Below are positions 8,558 through 17,768 of a stretch of 64,000 nt of DNA, piece by piece. The notes under the pieces were generated by a model. The model saw nothing but the letters and a program-made list of their open reading frames with translations. It had not been told where the DNA came from and did no database searches. The stretch is from contig DASXNV010000026.1 of NCBI GenBank assembly GCA_036494815.1, positions 53,419-117,418 of the forward strand, in the 5' to 3' direction. This stretch comes from Poindextera sp036494815 (GTDB taxonomy: Bacteria > Pseudomonadota > Alphaproteobacteria > Caulobacterales > Caulobacteraceae). A program made the translations under genes and the position numbers. Position 1 is the first letter of the stretch, and each line of letters begins with the position of its first letter.

Positions 8558-9208
8558 ATGTCCTACAAAGCCGACATCTTCGACGAGCCCGACCCCATCG
8601 ACCCGGAGACCCTGGCCAATCTGGGTCCCCTGGCGCCCATGGCCGGGATCTGGGAGGGGATCAAGGGGATTGACCTGCACCCGGAAGTCGATGGGCCTCT
8701 GAGCGAGCCCTATCGGGAACGCTACGAGTTGCAGCCCATCGATCCTCAGACCAATGGGCCGCAGCTCTATTACGGCCTGCGCTATCGCACCTTTATCCGT
8801 CGCTTGAACGAGGAGAAGGCGTTCCATGATCAGGTGGGTTTCTGGCTATGGGAGCCTGCAACCGGCTCAGTGATCCAGACCCTGGCCATTCCGCGCGGCC
8901 AGGTGGCCATGGCCGGCGGGATCGCCCTGCCGGACGCCAAGCGTTTCGAGCTGCGCGCGGAGCTGGCTTCGCCCCAATTCGGGATTCTGTCCAATCCCTT
9001 CCTCGACCGCGCCTATCGCACCCTGTCATGGACCGTAGCGGTTACGATCCATGACGATGGAACCTGGTCCTATGACCAGGACACGGTGTTGAAGATCGAG
9101 GGCGCGGACAAGGTGTTCCACCATACCGACCGCAACCGCCTGACCCGCGTCGCCGACGCCACGCCCAACCCGCTGGCGCTGCAGACGCGAGCCAAGAGGG
9201 CCGGCTGA
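8558..9208 (+). CDS. heme-binding beta-barrel (nitrobindin/FABP-like) protein
   Basis: A 216-residue protein resembling the DUF1794/THAP4 heme-binding beta-barrel family. It has a GxW element in MAGIWEGIKG near residue 31, a set of short amphipathic strands (LYYGLRYRTF, QVGFWLWEP, GSVIQTLAIPRG), and a late His-containing strand around FHHTDRNRLTRV. The family binds ferric heme in a shallow barrel and may act on NO, nitrite or peroxynitrite. No signal peptide is present, so it is cytosolic. ATG at 8558 follows an AGCGAGA stretch. The neighbouring Ohr and superoxide dismutase genes fit an oxidant-related role, but that link is inference. Confidence 0.75.
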   Translation: MSYKADIFDEPDPIDPETLANLGPLAPMAGIWEGIKGIDLHPEVDGPLSEPYRERYELQPIDPQTNGPQLYYGLRYRTFIRRLNEEKAFHDQVGFWLWEPATGSVIQTLAIPRGQVAMAGGIALPDAKRFELRAELASPQFGILSNPFLDRAYRTLSWTVAVTIHDDGTWSYDQDTVLKIEGADKVFHHTDRNRLTRVADATPNPLALQTRAKRAG

Positions 9209-9214
9209 CCGCGG

Positions 9215-9640
9215 TCAAACCACACTGAGCTGAACGTCCACATTGTTTCGCGTGGCGTTGGAATAGGGGCAGACCTCATGGGCCTTGGCCACCAAGGCCT
9301 CGGCTTCGGCGCGGTCCACGCCGGGCAGGGAGACGGCCAGGGCGATCTCCAGGCCAAAGCCGCCTTCCGAGCGGGGCCCGATGCCCACGGTGGCGGTGAC
9401 CGTGGTGTCGGCCGGGACCTTGGGGCCGCCCTGGGACGCCACGAACTTCATGGCGCCGATGAAGCAGGCGGCGTAGCCGGTGGCGAACAGTTGCTCGGGA
9501 TTGCTGCCGTCGCCGCCCCCGCCGCCCAGTTCCTTGGGCGTGGTCAGCTTGACATCCAAGGTCCCGTCCAGGGTTCCGGAACGACCGTCGCGGCCGCCGG
9601 TGGCGCGGGCCGAGGTGCGGTAGAGAACATTGACCGACAT
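9215..9640 (-). CDS. ohr: organic hydroperoxide resistance protein
   Basis: A 141-residue Ohr peroxidase of the OsmC superfamily. It reduces organic and fatty-acid hydroperoxides using a pair of cysteines and lipoylated donors. Both catalytic cysteines are present: GYAACFIGAM near residue 60 and VCPYSNATR near residue 125. The GGGGGDGSNPEQLFA stretch is a family hallmark, including the Glu that supports catalysis. ATG at 9640 is well placed and gives the usual start MSVNVLYRTSA. Upstream there is an AT-rich dyad that could be an OhrR operator, though no ohrR gene is adjacent. It is convergent with the heme-protein gene. Confidence 0.95.
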   Translation of the reverse strand: MSVNVLYRTSARATGGRDGRSGTLDGTLDVKLTTPKELGGGGGDGSNPEQLFATGYAACFIGAMKFVASQGGPKVPADTTVTATVGIGPRSEGGFGLEIALAVSLPGVDRAEAEALVAKAHEVCPYSNATRNNVDVQLSVV

Positions 9641-9683
9641 GGCTGGTGATCCTTTTTCGAGCGGTTTGAGCAAAAGTATCGAG

Positions 9684-9707
9684 GATTTGATTGCACACAA
9701 TTTAATC
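9684..9707 (-). promoter_or_regulatory. candidate OhrR-type operator upstream of ohr
   Basis: A 24-bp dyad, GATT-N2-ATTG-N4-CAAT-N2-AATC, has its near edge 43 bases before the ohr start codon. Sixteen of 24 positions are symmetric, and the sequence is AT-rich in a GC-rich region. MarR/OhrR repressors bind similar AT-rich palindromes. The remainder of this 311-bp intergenic stretch (9641-9951) holds a T-rich patch near 9848 and the palindrome just before sodB. Confidence 0.5.
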
Positions 9708-9907
9708 GCTGAAACCATATAGTGGTCTCGTGGCTGAGCGCAACACAGGCCACCCCTCGCCATCTGCGGGATCAACGCCGCCCGCGCGGGAACCCTTGCG
9801 CGGGCAAGGCATTGACTAACCAGGCCCAACCGCCCGCCTCACAGCTTTTTTTACATATCTGTCTCGCGCGCCATCGGCCTGTCGCGGCGGCGACCTATTT
9901 GTCCCTC

Positions 9908-9923
9908 ATCGGCCGCGGCCGAT
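9908..9923 (+). promoter_or_regulatory. palindrome in the sodB 5' leader
   Basis: ATCGGCC-GC-GGCCGAT is a perfect 7-bp dyad followed by TTTT, ending 28 bases before the sodB start and just upstream of its AAGGA ribosome site. It could be an operator, or a hairpin that influences sodB mRNA or an upstream transcript. Function is unproven. Confidence 0.4.
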
Positions 9924-9951
9924 TTTGTCAGTCTACAAGGACCTGAAATCC

Positions 9952-10587
9952 ATGTTCTCCCTCCCCGATCTTCCCTATGCCTATGACGCCCTGCAGCCGG
10001 TGCTGTCCGACACCACCATGCACACCCATCACGACAAGCATCACGCCAAATATGTGAGCGTGATGAATGAGATCCTCGGCGACAAGGCCGTGGGCAGCCT
10101 GGAGGACGTGGTGCGCAAGGCCAAGGCCGACGGCGACAAGAAGCTGGCCAACAACGCCGGCCAGGCCTGGAACCACGCCCTGTTCTGGGACTCCATGTCG
10201 CCGAACGTCGCTGCGCCCAAGGGCGACCTCCTGGCCGCCATCTTGGCCGACTTCACCAATCTCGACGCCCTGAAGGCCAAGTTCGTGGCGGAAGGCGCCG
10301 GCCATTTCGGCTCCGGCTGGGTGTGGCTCATGGCCAAGGACGGCAAGGTCTCGGTGGCCACCACCCATGACGGCGCCACGGCCCTGGAGCTGGATGGTGT
10401 AGCCCTCTTGGTCTGCGACCTGTGGGAACACGCCTATTATCTCGACCACAAGAACGACCGTGAAGGCTTCCTGAAAGCCTGGTGGGACAAGCTGGCCAAC
10501 TGGTCCTTCGCCGAGGCGCAATTCGCCGCCGCCAAGAGCGGGAGCCAGGGCTGGGCCTATCCGGCGGCGACGCAGAAGGCGGCCTAG
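9952..10587 (+). CDS. sodB: superoxide dismutase [Fe]
   Basis: A 211-residue cytosolic Fe/Mn-family superoxide dismutase. Expected metal ligands are present: His26, the second His in WNHALFW, and Asp and His in DLWEHAYYLDHKN. The active-site His30 and Tyr34 follow in HHAKY. Gln in GQAWNH sits where iron enzymes carry Gln69, which favours an iron cofactor over manganese. ATG at 9952 is chosen because AAGGA precedes it and the protein then starts MFSLPDLPYAYDALQP, as in Caulobacter-type SodB. The next feature is a strong hairpin, so it is probably transcribed alone. Confidence 0.95.
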   Translation: MFSLPDLPYAYDALQPVLSDTTMHTHHDKHHAKYVSVMNEILGDKAVGSLEDVVRKAKADGDKKLANNAGQAWNHALFWDSMSPNVAAPKGDLLAAILADFTNLDALKAKFVAEGAGHFGSGWVWLMAKDGKVSVATTHDGATALELDGVALLVCDLWEHAYYLDHKNDREGFLKAWWDKLANWSFAEAQFAAAKSGSQGWAYPAATQKAA

Positions 10588-10602
10588 GTTTCCGCCAACG
10601 TT

Positions 10603-10635
10603 CCGGCGCCGCTGAAGAAAATCCAGTGGCGCCGG
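10603..10635 (+). terminator. terminator-like hairpin after sodB
   Basis: CCGGCGCCGCTG pairs with CAGTGGCGCCGG (12 bp with one G-U pair) around an AAGAAAATC loop, 15 bases after the sodB stop. It separates sodB from the beta-galactosidase gene. There is no T tract. Confidence 0.6.
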
Positions 10636-10689
10636 CGCGCTATCCGTTGTTGATCCTTGGGGCTTCGCCGCAACGGCCAGGGATCATGG

Positions 10690-13600
10690 ATGGACCTTCT
10701 GTTTATTGGCCAGACCCGCACCTGGGTGCATCCGGAGACCATCTCGGTGGGCCGTTTGCCGGCGCGGGCGAGCCTGTGGCCCTATGCCGATGCGGCCAGC
10801 GCGGCGACCTATGACCGCGCCGCAACGCCCTACGTCATTTCCCTGAACGGCGATTGGCGCTTCAGCCTCGCGGCGCGTCCCGAGACGATACCGCCGGACT
10901 TCATCAAGCCGGACTTCGACGACAGCGCCTGGGCCGTCCTGCCCGTGCCCTCGAACTGGACCATGCACGGCTATGACCGGCCCCACTACACCAATGTCCA
11001 GATGCCGTTCATGGACCCGCCGCCGAACGTGCCGGCCGAAAATCCCACCGGTCTTTATCGAACCCAGTTCGACGTCCCGGCTGACTGGGACGGGCGGCGC
11101 ATCGTCCTGCAGGTGGGCGGCGCGGAGAGCGTGCTCTATGTCTGGGTCAACGGCGCTCCCGTGGGCCTCGGCAAGGATTCGCGCCTGCCGCACGAGTTCG
11201 ACCTGACGCCTTATGTTGCGGCCGGGCAGAGCAATCTGATCTGCTGCGCCGTGGTCAAATGGTCGGACGCGTCCTTCGTGGAGGACCAGGACCAGTGGTG
11301 GATGGGCGGCATTCACCGCGAGGTGCTGATCTATTCCACCGCCCCCACCTATCTCGCCGACGTGTTCGCCCGCGCTGAGCCGGATGCGGACTTCAAGGAC
11401 GGCCAGCTAAGCGTGACCGCCAAACTGGGCTTTTCCGCAAACCCCGAGGACGGCTGGGCGGTGGAGGTCCAACTTCACGACACCGCCGGCCATGCGGTGC
11501 TGCAGACACCGGCGCGCGGACCGATCAAGGCGGACGCCTGGACCCACAATCCCTATCGCGGCCCGCTGGGCCAGGTCACGCTGACGGCCGGGGTCGCCGA
11601 ACCCAGGCTGTGGTCGAGCGAGACGCCGCACCTCTACACCGTGGTCATCAGCCTGATCTCGCCCGCGGGCGAAACCGTCGAGGCCACCTCCTGCCGCGTC
11701 GGCTTTCGGCGGGTCGAGATGGGCGACCGCGAGCTGCTGATCAACGGCAAGCCGGTGATGATCCGCGGCATGAACCGGCACGAGCACGACCCGGTGCGCG
11801 GAAAAGCCATCACCCGCGAGGGCATGATCGCCGACATCAGGCTGATGAAGCAATTCAACGTCAACGCCGTGCGCACCTCGCACTATCCAAATGCCGAGGC
11901 CTGGTACGACCTCTGCGACGAATACGGCCTCTATCTGGTGGACGAGGCCGACCTGGAGACCCACGCCTATATCCACCAGATCTGCCAGGACCCGCGCTAC
12001 GCCGGCCAGTTCCTGGAACGCGCCCTGCGCATGGTGGAGCGGGACAAGAACCATCCCAGCGTGATCGTCTGGTCCCTGGGCAATGAGAGCGGGCACGGGC
12101 CCAACCACGACGCCATGGCCGGCTGGATCCGCCACTACGATCCGTCTCGGCCATTGCACTATGAGGGCGCGATCTGGGCGTGGGACGAGAGCGTCAGCCA
12201 CCCCATGCACGGCCAGGGCGGGCGTGGCATGCTGGCCAGCGACTTGATCTGCCCCATGTATCCGCCGATCGACGCCCTGGTGCGGTGGGCTGAGGCCGAC
12301 GACCCGGCGGACAGGCGGCCGATGATCCTGTGCGAATATTCCCACGCCATGGGCAATTCCAACGGCAGCCTGGGTGACTATTGGGACGCGTTCGAGGCCC
12401 ATCATGGCCTGCAGGGCGGCTTCATCTGGGAGTGGTGCGACCATGGCCTGTTGCAGCGCGACGCACAGGGCCGCGACTATTTCGCCTATGGCGGCGATTT
12501 CGGCGACACGCCCAACGACCTGAACTTCTGCTGCGACGGCATTGTCGGCGCCGACCGCGCGCCGCATCCGGGCCTGTGGGAATTCAAAAAGCTGGCTCAG
12601 CCAGTGGAGGCGGCCTGGCGCGACGGGCGCCTGGAGATCCGCAACAAGCGCGACTTCACCGACCTCAGTGACCTGAAGGGAACCTGGGCGCTTGAGGTGG
12701 AGGGGCGCGCAGTCGCTTCAGGCGCCCTGCCGCCGCTGAGCACGTCGCCCGGCGGGCGTGAAATCATCGTGATCGACCTGCCGCGCCCGACGGTCGAGCC
12801 CGGCCAACAGGCCTATCTGATGCTGCGGCTCGCCCTCGCGGAGGCGACAGCCTACGCGCCTGCCGGGCATGAGGCAGCCTGGGTGCAGCTGCCGGTCGAT
12901 CTGCCAATTGCGGCCGCGGAACGACCGGCGCCTCATCGGGCCTATCCGGCCCTCGTGGTGCGCGAAACCTCAGATGCGATCGGCGTCACCGGCCAGGAAT
13001 TCGAGGTCGAATTTTCCAAGAGCGCCGGACTGAAAAGCCTGACCTGGCGCAATCACCCGATCCTCATCGCCGGCCCCCGCCTGCAGGTCTGGCGCGCGGC
13101 CACCGACAATGACGGGATCAAGGGCTGGAGCGGGCAAAAGCGCAAACCCCTGGGACGTTGGCGCGAGGCGGGCCTGGACGCCCTGGTCCTGGCCCCGGCG
13201 ACGCTGGAGATCAGCCGGGACGGAAAGGATGTGCTGGTGGCCGTCCGCCAGGTCGCCGCCGGCGCCGCCTCGCCCGAGGCCTTTATCCATCACCATACCT
13301 ACCGCCTCCGGCCCGATGGCGGCATCAAGGTCGGCAACCGTTTTCAGGTCGACCGCAGCCTACCCGACCTGCCGCGCCTGGGCGTGACCATGACGCTGCC
13401 CGACGCCTTCGAGCAGCTGGAATGGTTCGGTCGCGGGCCATTGGAAAACTACAGCGACCGCAAGCGCGCCGCCTGGATCGGCCGTTTCGCCGGAACCGTC
13501 AGCGGCCAATATGTGCCCTATGTCATGCCCCAGGAGCACGGCAACCGGACCGAGCTGCGCCAGTTGAGCTTGGCGGCGCCCGGCATTGGCGTCCGCTTCA

Positions 13601-13827
13601 CCCCGGCCGCCCCCTGCGAAGGCTCAGCCACCCGGTTCAGGCCAGAGGATCTGTTCGCCGCCACCCACACCACCGATCTGGTCCCGCGCGCCGAGGTGAT
13701 AGTCAATCTGGACGTGGCCCAGCGCGGCCTGGGCACCGCCAGCTGTGGCCCCGACACCCTGGACCGCTATCTGATCCAGCCTGGGGACTATGAACTGGCC
13801 TTTGAGATCGAGGGGTTCGAGGGCTGA
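10690..13827 (+). CDS. GH2 family beta-galactosidase (large LacZ/EbgA type)
   Basis: A 1045-residue glycoside hydrolase of family 2, the usual size for LacZ-type beta-galactosidases. The jelly-roll sugar-binding domain comes first (GDWRFSLA, VPSNWTMHGYDRPHYTN, ENPTGLYR). The TIM barrel follows, with the acid/base Glu in LGNESGHG near residue 466 and the nucleophile Glu in ILCEYSHAMGNSNG near 549. The C-terminal small-chain domain holds ATDNDGIKGW and ERFEWFGRGPLENY-like motifs, here EQLEWFGRGP. There is no signal peptide, so it cleaves imported galactosides in the cytoplasm. ATG at 10690 is the first good start. The adjacent AraC-type gene, 47 bases downstream, may be its regulator. Confidence 0.93.
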   Translation: MDLLFIGQTRTWVHPETISVGRLPARASLWPYADAASAATYDRAATPYVISLNGDWRFSLAARPETIPPDFIKPDFDDSAWAVLPVPSNWTMHGYDRPHYTNVQMPFMDPPPNVPAENPTGLYRTQFDVPADWDGRRIVLQVGGAESVLYVWVNGAPVGLGKDSRLPHEFDLTPYVAAGQSNLICCAVVKWSDASFVEDQDQWWMGGIHREVLIYSTAPTYLADVFARAEPDADFKDGQLSVTAKLGFSANPEDGWAVEVQLHDTAGHAVLQTPARGPIKADAWTHNPYRGPLGQVTLTAGVAEPRLWSSETPHLYTVVISLISPAGETVEATSCRVGFRRVEMGDRELLINGKPVMIRGMNRHEHDPVRGKAITREGMIADIRLMKQFNVNAVRTSHYPNAEAWYDLCDEYGLYLVDEADLETHAYIHQICQDPRYAGQFLERALRMVERDKNHPSVIVWSLGNESGHGPNHDAMAGWIRHYDPSRPLHYEGAIWAWDESVSHPMHGQGGRGMLASDLICPMYPPIDALVRWAEADDPADRRPMILCEYSHAMGNSNGSLGDYWDAFEAHHGLQGGFIWEWCDHGLLQRDAQGRDYFAYGGDFGDTPNDLNFCCDGIVGADRAPHPGLWEFKKLAQPVEAAWRDGRLEIRNKRDFTDLSDLKGTWALEVEGRAVASGALPPLSTSPGGREIIVIDLPRPTVEPGQQAYLMLRLALAEATAYAPAGHEAAWVQLPVDLPIAAAERPAPHRAYPALVVRETSDAIGVTGQEFEVEFSKSAGLKSLTWRNHPILIAGPRLQVWRAATDNDGIKGWSGQKRKPLGRWREAGLDALVLAPATLEISRDGKDVLVAVRQVAAGAASPEAFIHHHTYRLRPDGGIKVGNRFQVDRSLPDLPRLGVTMTLPDAFEQLEWFGRGPLENYSDRKRAAWIGRFAGTVSGQYVPYVMPQEHGNRTELRQLSLAAPGIGVRFTPAAPCEGSATRFRPEDLFAATHTTDLVPRAEVIVNLDVAQRGLGTASCGPDTLDRYLIQPGDYELAFEIEGFEG

Positions 13828-13874
13828 GGCGGATTCGGCTGGATCGGATTTGACTGGGAGTGCTACGCCTGGGC

Positions 13875-15038
13875 ATGGCCAGCGCCGCCTTCATCGCCTC
13901 TTTCGACCTGTCCCTGCGCGGCGGGGTCTGTGCGTTGTTGCTGCTGATCGCCGCGGCGCTGGTGCGCGATCATGGACGGGACATAGCCGGCAGGCTCGGC
14001 GCCTTGTTCGCCCTGGGGGCCGTGGCCCATACCATCACCTCCACCAGCGGATTTCGCGCCGAGCTCGGCTGGTGGGCGCCGCCGATGCTGGCCCTGGCCA
14101 ATGGCGACAACCTGATCTTCTGGCTGTTCGCTCGAGCCCTGTTCGACGACAATTTCAAGGCCCGCCCCTGGCACGCGGCCGCCTGGGCGGGGATTGTCGC
14201 CGTCAGCCTGGTGGAATGCCTGGTGTTGAGGCCGAGCCGCTCACCCCTGGCGGGGCCGATCGACATCGCCCTGACCTTGATGGCCCTGGGCTTCGCCCTG
14301 CTGGCCGCGGCCCAGACCCTGGCCTCCTGGCGCGCCGACCTGATCGAGCAGCGCCGGCGGCTGCGGCTATTCATCGTTATCGGGTCGGCCATCTATACGG
14401 CCCTCACCGCCCTGTCCCGACTGCGGGCGGGGCAAGGGGTTCCCCCGCCCAGCGCCGATCTCGCCGGCGCCTTCGGCCTGGCCCTGATCGCCGGCGCGGT
14501 GGCCTGGTCCCAGCTGAAGGTCAGCGACCAGGCCGGCCTTTTCAGCCGCCAGGTCCATGTCAGCGCGGCCAACGACGTCTTCGCGTCTGCCCCGACTGAC
14601 GGTCTCAGTCCCGTCGACCGGGAGCTGGTGGCGGCCCTGCAGCACGCCATGAGCTATGACCGCGCCTATCGCCGCGAGGGCCTGACCATCGGCGAGCTGG
14701 CCACTCTGCAGGGCCTGCCGGAATACCGGCTGCGGCGGCTGATCAACCAGGGCCTTGGCCACCGCAATTTCAATAGCTTCCTGAACCTGTACCGCATCGC
14801 CGACGCCAAGGCGGCCCTGGCCGATTCCAGCCAGGCGGGGGTTTCGATCCTGACCATCGCCCTGGACGCGGGTTTCAATTCGCTGGGCCCGTTCAACCGC
14901 GCCTTCAAGGCCGAAACCGGCCTGACCCCCACCGAATATCGCCGAACCCATGGCGGTGAGGCCGGTTTCCCGATCGCCGATTTCAAAATCGGCGAGGCGG
15001 TTTCAGTTTCGGCCAGGCCGAGTTCGAACCTGGCGTGA
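13875..15038 (+). CDS. membrane-anchored AraC-family transcriptional regulator
   Basis: About 387 residues. The N-terminal two thirds is hydrophobic, with some six to seven predicted membrane helices (for example VCALLLLIAAALV and TLMALGFALLAAAQTL). The C-terminal hundred residues form an AraC DNA-binding domain with two helix-turn-helix units: IGELATLQGLPEYRLRRLI and ILTIALDAGFNSLGPFNRAF, ending LTPTEYRR. This architecture places a sensor in the membrane and the DNA-binding part in the cytoplasm. Start is uncertain between GTG 13860 and ATG 13875. It follows the beta-galactosidase gene closely, so sugar-linked control is a reasonable guess. Confidence 0.85.
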   Translation: MASAAFIASFDLSLRGGVCALLLLIAAALVRDHGRDIAGRLGALFALGAVAHTITSTSGFRAELGWWAPPMLALANGDNLIFWLFARALFDDNFKARPWHAAAWAGIVAVSLVECLVLRPSRSPLAGPIDIALTLMALGFALLAAAQTLASWRADLIEQRRRLRLFIVIGSAIYTALTALSRLRAGQGVPPPSADLAGAFGLALIAGAVAWSQLKVSDQAGLFSRQVHVSAANDVFASAPTDGLSPVDRELVAALQHAMSYDRAYRREGLTIGELATLQGLPEYRLRRLINQGLGHRNFNSFLNLYRIADAKAALADSSQAGVSILTIALDAGFNSLGPFNRAFKAETGLTPTEYRRTHGGEAGFPIADFKIGEAVSVSARPSSNLA

Positions 15039-15108
15039 AGCCGGCCAGCCCGGCGGTCCAGGCTGAAGGGGCGGCGATCTGCGGCCGCGTCCTTCGGAAA
15101 CGCTCCCC

Positions 15109-16587
15109 ATGCATCGTCTCGTTCGGCGCATCGCGCCGCCCCTCGCCAGCCTGATCGGCGCAGCAACCCTCGGCGGCTGCAGCGGCCTGATCACCGCACC
15201 CCATGTGGCAACCGGCCTGGTCAGCCATCAGCTGTGTTCAGCGACCTTCGTCGCCGGCCTGGATCCCGAATCCTTCTACGCCCAGGCCGTCCATCCCGTG
15301 GTCGCCCCGACCGAGGGGCTGCTGCGCCACACGGTCGACCGCGACAAGGGTGAGGTCACAGCCACCTTCGCCGGCGGCTTTTCCAGCCGCGCCGTCTATC
15401 GCGGGCCACTAGGCTGCGTGGTGATCCAAGGCGACGCGCCGGCGCCAGCCAAGCTCGATACCGCCCCGCTCGCCCCCGACCTGCTGCCGCCCATCGCAGG
15501 GCCCGAGGTGGTCACGCCCACCGATCCAGCCCTGATCGCCGCCCTGGACGACTCCTTCGCCGAGCCGGAAAAAGGCCCGCATCGCTGGACCAAGGCGGTG
15601 GTGATCGTCCATGACGGCCGGGTGATCGCCGAGCGTTACGCGCCGGGCTATGGGCCGGACACGCCCATGACCGGCTGGTCCATGACCAAGTCGGTGACCA
15701 ACGCCTTGCTGGGCATATTGGTCCGCCAGGGTAAGCTGCGGATGGATCAGCCCGCCCCGGTGGCCGCCTGGTCGGACCCTGCCGATCCTCACCACGCCAT
15801 CACCCCCGACAGCCTGCTGCGCATGGCCAGCGGCCTGGACATGGGCCAGTCGCTGACCGGCCAATGGACGGACGCCTTCGACCCCACCGGGCGGATGGTG
15901 TTCGCGGAACGTGACATGGCCGGCTTCGCCGAGCACGCGCCGGCCCGTTGGGCGCCGGGCGCGAAATGGACCTACGCCAATGGCAACACCCTGCTGCTGT
16001 CACGCATCGTCCGCGACAAGGTCGGCGGAGACGCCGCTTCAGTCTACGCCTTTGAGCACAAGGAACTGTTCGACCGCCTGGGCATGAGCCACACCACCCT
16101 GGAAATGGACTCGGTAGGCACCCCCGTCGGCGCCAGCCACATGTGGGCGCCGGCGCGCGACTGGGCGCGGTTCGGCCTGCTCTATCTCAATGACGGGGTC
16201 ATCGGCGGCCAGCGCATCCTGCCCGAGGGCTGGGTCGACTACTCCGCCCGCTTGACACCCGGCAGCGAGAACTATGGCTATGGCGCCGGCTTCTGGACCA
16301 ATCGCGGCGCCAGCCCGGCGACCGCCTGGCGGGTGAAGGCGGGCATGCCGGCCGACAGCTTCATCGCCCAGGGCAGCTATGGCCAGGCGACCGTGGTCAT
16401 CCCGTCATCCCATCTGGTGATCGTGCGCATGGGCTATGCCTATACCCCCCGCGGCGACATGGCCGCCCTGGCGCGGCTGGTGTCCAAGACGGTGGCCGCG
16501 GTGAGGGGAACACAGGATCCGACCGCCAATGCCCCCTCCGCCGGATCGAGGATTGTGCGATACCGGCGGCATGGAGGCCAAGCTTGA
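15109..16587 (+). CDS. lipoprotein serine hydrolase (beta-lactamase/DD-peptidase fold)
   Basis: A 492-residue protein with a lipobox (LGGC near residue 24), so it should be membrane-anchored. Residues about 38-105 form an extra domain with CSATFVAG and LGCVV. The serine hydrolase domain follows: SxxK in GWSMTKS (Ser191), the second-site Tyr in WTYANGN (Tyr289), and a late glycine-rich GSYGQ strand. It belongs with class C beta-lactamase-like esterases and 6-aminohexanoate-dimer hydrolases, and lactamase activity is not implied. Its stop overlaps the TTG start of the next gene (TTGA), which suggests coupled translation. The extra domain matches the separate small protein at 49313-49636. Confidence 0.88.
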   Translation: MHRLVRRIAPPLASLIGAATLGGCSGLITAPHVATGLVSHQLCSATFVAGLDPESFYAQAVHPVVAPTEGLLRHTVDRDKGEVTATFAGGFSSRAVYRGPLGCVVIQGDAPAPAKLDTAPLAPDLLPPIAGPEVVTPTDPALIAALDDSFAEPEKGPHRWTKAVVIVHDGRVIAERYAPGYGPDTPMTGWSMTKSVTNALLGILVRQGKLRMDQPAPVAAWSDPADPHHAITPDSLLRMASGLDMGQSLTGQWTDAFDPTGRMVFAERDMAGFAEHAPARWAPGAKWTYANGNTLLLSRIVRDKVGGDAASVYAFEHKELFDRLGMSHTTLEMDSVGTPVGASHMWAPARDWARFGLLYLNDGVIGGQRILPEGWVDYSARLTPGSENYGYGAGFWTNRGASPATAWRVKAGMPADSFIAQGSYGQATVVIPSSHLVIVRMGYAYTPRGDMAALARLVSKTVAAVRGTQDPTANAPSAGSRIVRYRRHGGQA

Positions 16588-17762
16588 CTGAGTTCGACGT
16601 TGTGGTGATCGGCGCAGGCGCCGCCGGGATGATGTGCGCCATCGAGGCGGGCAAGCGCGGGCGGCGGGTGCTGGTGGTGGATCACGCCAAGGCGGCGGGG
16701 GAGAAGATCCGCATCTCCGGCGGCGGGCGCTGCAACTTCACCAACCTGCGCACCGAGCCGAAGGCTTTTTTGTCGGCCAATCCCAAGTTTTGTATTTCGG
16801 CCCTGCGCCGCTATACGGCCCGAGACTTCATCGCTCTGATCGAACGGCACGGGATCGCCTATCACGAAAAAACCCTGGGCCAGCTGTTCTGCGACGACTC
16901 GGCCAAGCAGGTGGTCGATCTGCTGCTCGGCGAAATGGCTCGCCATGGCGTGGGCCTGAAGCTTGAGGCCCCGGTCGATCGGATCGCCAGGGCAGAGGGC
17001 GGCTTCAGCCTGATGATGGGCGGCCAGGCCATCGCCTGCCAGTCCGTGGTGGTCGCTACCGGCGGCAAGTCGATCCCCAAGATGGGGGCCACCGGCTTTG
17101 GCTATGACGTCGCCGCCCAGTTCGGGGTGGCGGTGAGGCCGACGCGCCCGGCCCTGGTTCCCCTGACCTTCGAGGTCGGCCTGCTGGAGCGGCTCAAACC
17201 CCTGGTGGGCGTGGCCACGGACGTGCGGGTGAGCTGCGGCAAGACCCGTTTCGAAGAGGCCATGCTGTTCACCCACCGCGGCCTCAGCGGCCCTGCGATC
17301 CTGCAGATCTCGTCCTATTGGCGCGAGGGCGACGAGATCGAGGTCGACATGGCGCCTGGCGTCGACCTGTTCGCAGCCCTGAAGGAGGCCAAGGTCGAGC
17401 ACGGCCGTGCGGCCCTGCATACTGTCCTGGCCCGCTGGGTTCCCAAACGTCTGGCCCAGCTGATCGCCGAGCGTGAGGGCGCCGCGGGCAATCTGGCCGA
17501 CGCCTCGGACAAGCTGCTGCGGCGTGTAGCCGACGCCGCAGGCGCCTGGCGGGTCAAGCCGGTGGGATCGGAGGGCTATCGCACGGCCGAAGTCACCCTG
17601 GGCGGGGTGGACACCGACCATCTGGATTCACGAACCATGCAGGCCAAGACGGTCCCTGGCCTCTATTTCATCGGCGAAGTGGTGGACGTCACCGGCTGGC
17701 TGGGCGGCTACAATTTCCAGTGGGCCTGGGCCAGTGGCTGGTGCGCGGGACAGGCCGTTTAG
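16584..17762 (+). CDS. HI0933/YhiN-family FAD-dependent oxidoreductase
   Basis: A 392-residue flavoprotein. An N-terminal Rossmann motif (VVVIGAGAAGMM) binds FAD, followed by KIRISGGGRCNFTNL, the signature of the HI0933 family, and a C-terminal FAD motif around GEVVDVTGWLGGYNFQWAWASG. The physiological reaction of this family is not settled. The start is TTG at 16584: GGAGG sits 6 bases upstream, and the codon overlaps the serine hydrolase stop by four bases, so the two are cotranslated. A distant relative is at 46230-47474. Confidence 0.9.
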   Translation: MTEFDVVVIGAGAAGMMCAIEAGKRGRRVLVVDHAKAAGEKIRISGGGRCNFTNLRTEPKAFLSANPKFCISALRRYTARDFIALIERHGIAYHEKTLGQLFCDDSAKQVVDLLLGEMARHGVGLKLEAPVDRIARAEGGFSLMMGGQAIACQSVVVATGGKSIPKMGATGFGYDVAAQFGVAVRPTRPALVPLTFEVGLLERLKPLVGVATDVRVSCGKTRFEEAMLFTHRGLSGPAILQISSYWREGDEIEVDMAPGVDLFAALKEAKVEHGRAALHTVLARWVPKRLAQLIAEREGAAGNLADASDKLLRRVADAAGAWRVKPVGSEGYRTAEVTLGGVDTDHLDSRTMQAKTVPGLYFIGEVVDVTGWLGGYNFQWAWASGWCAGQAV

Positions 17763-17768
17763 CCCAAA

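Noticed and set aside
15109..16587. Beta-lactamase resistance gene
   Set aside because: SxxK and the Tyr motif define a broad esterase/peptidase family; a lipoprotein with an extra N-terminal domain does not look like a resistance enzyme.
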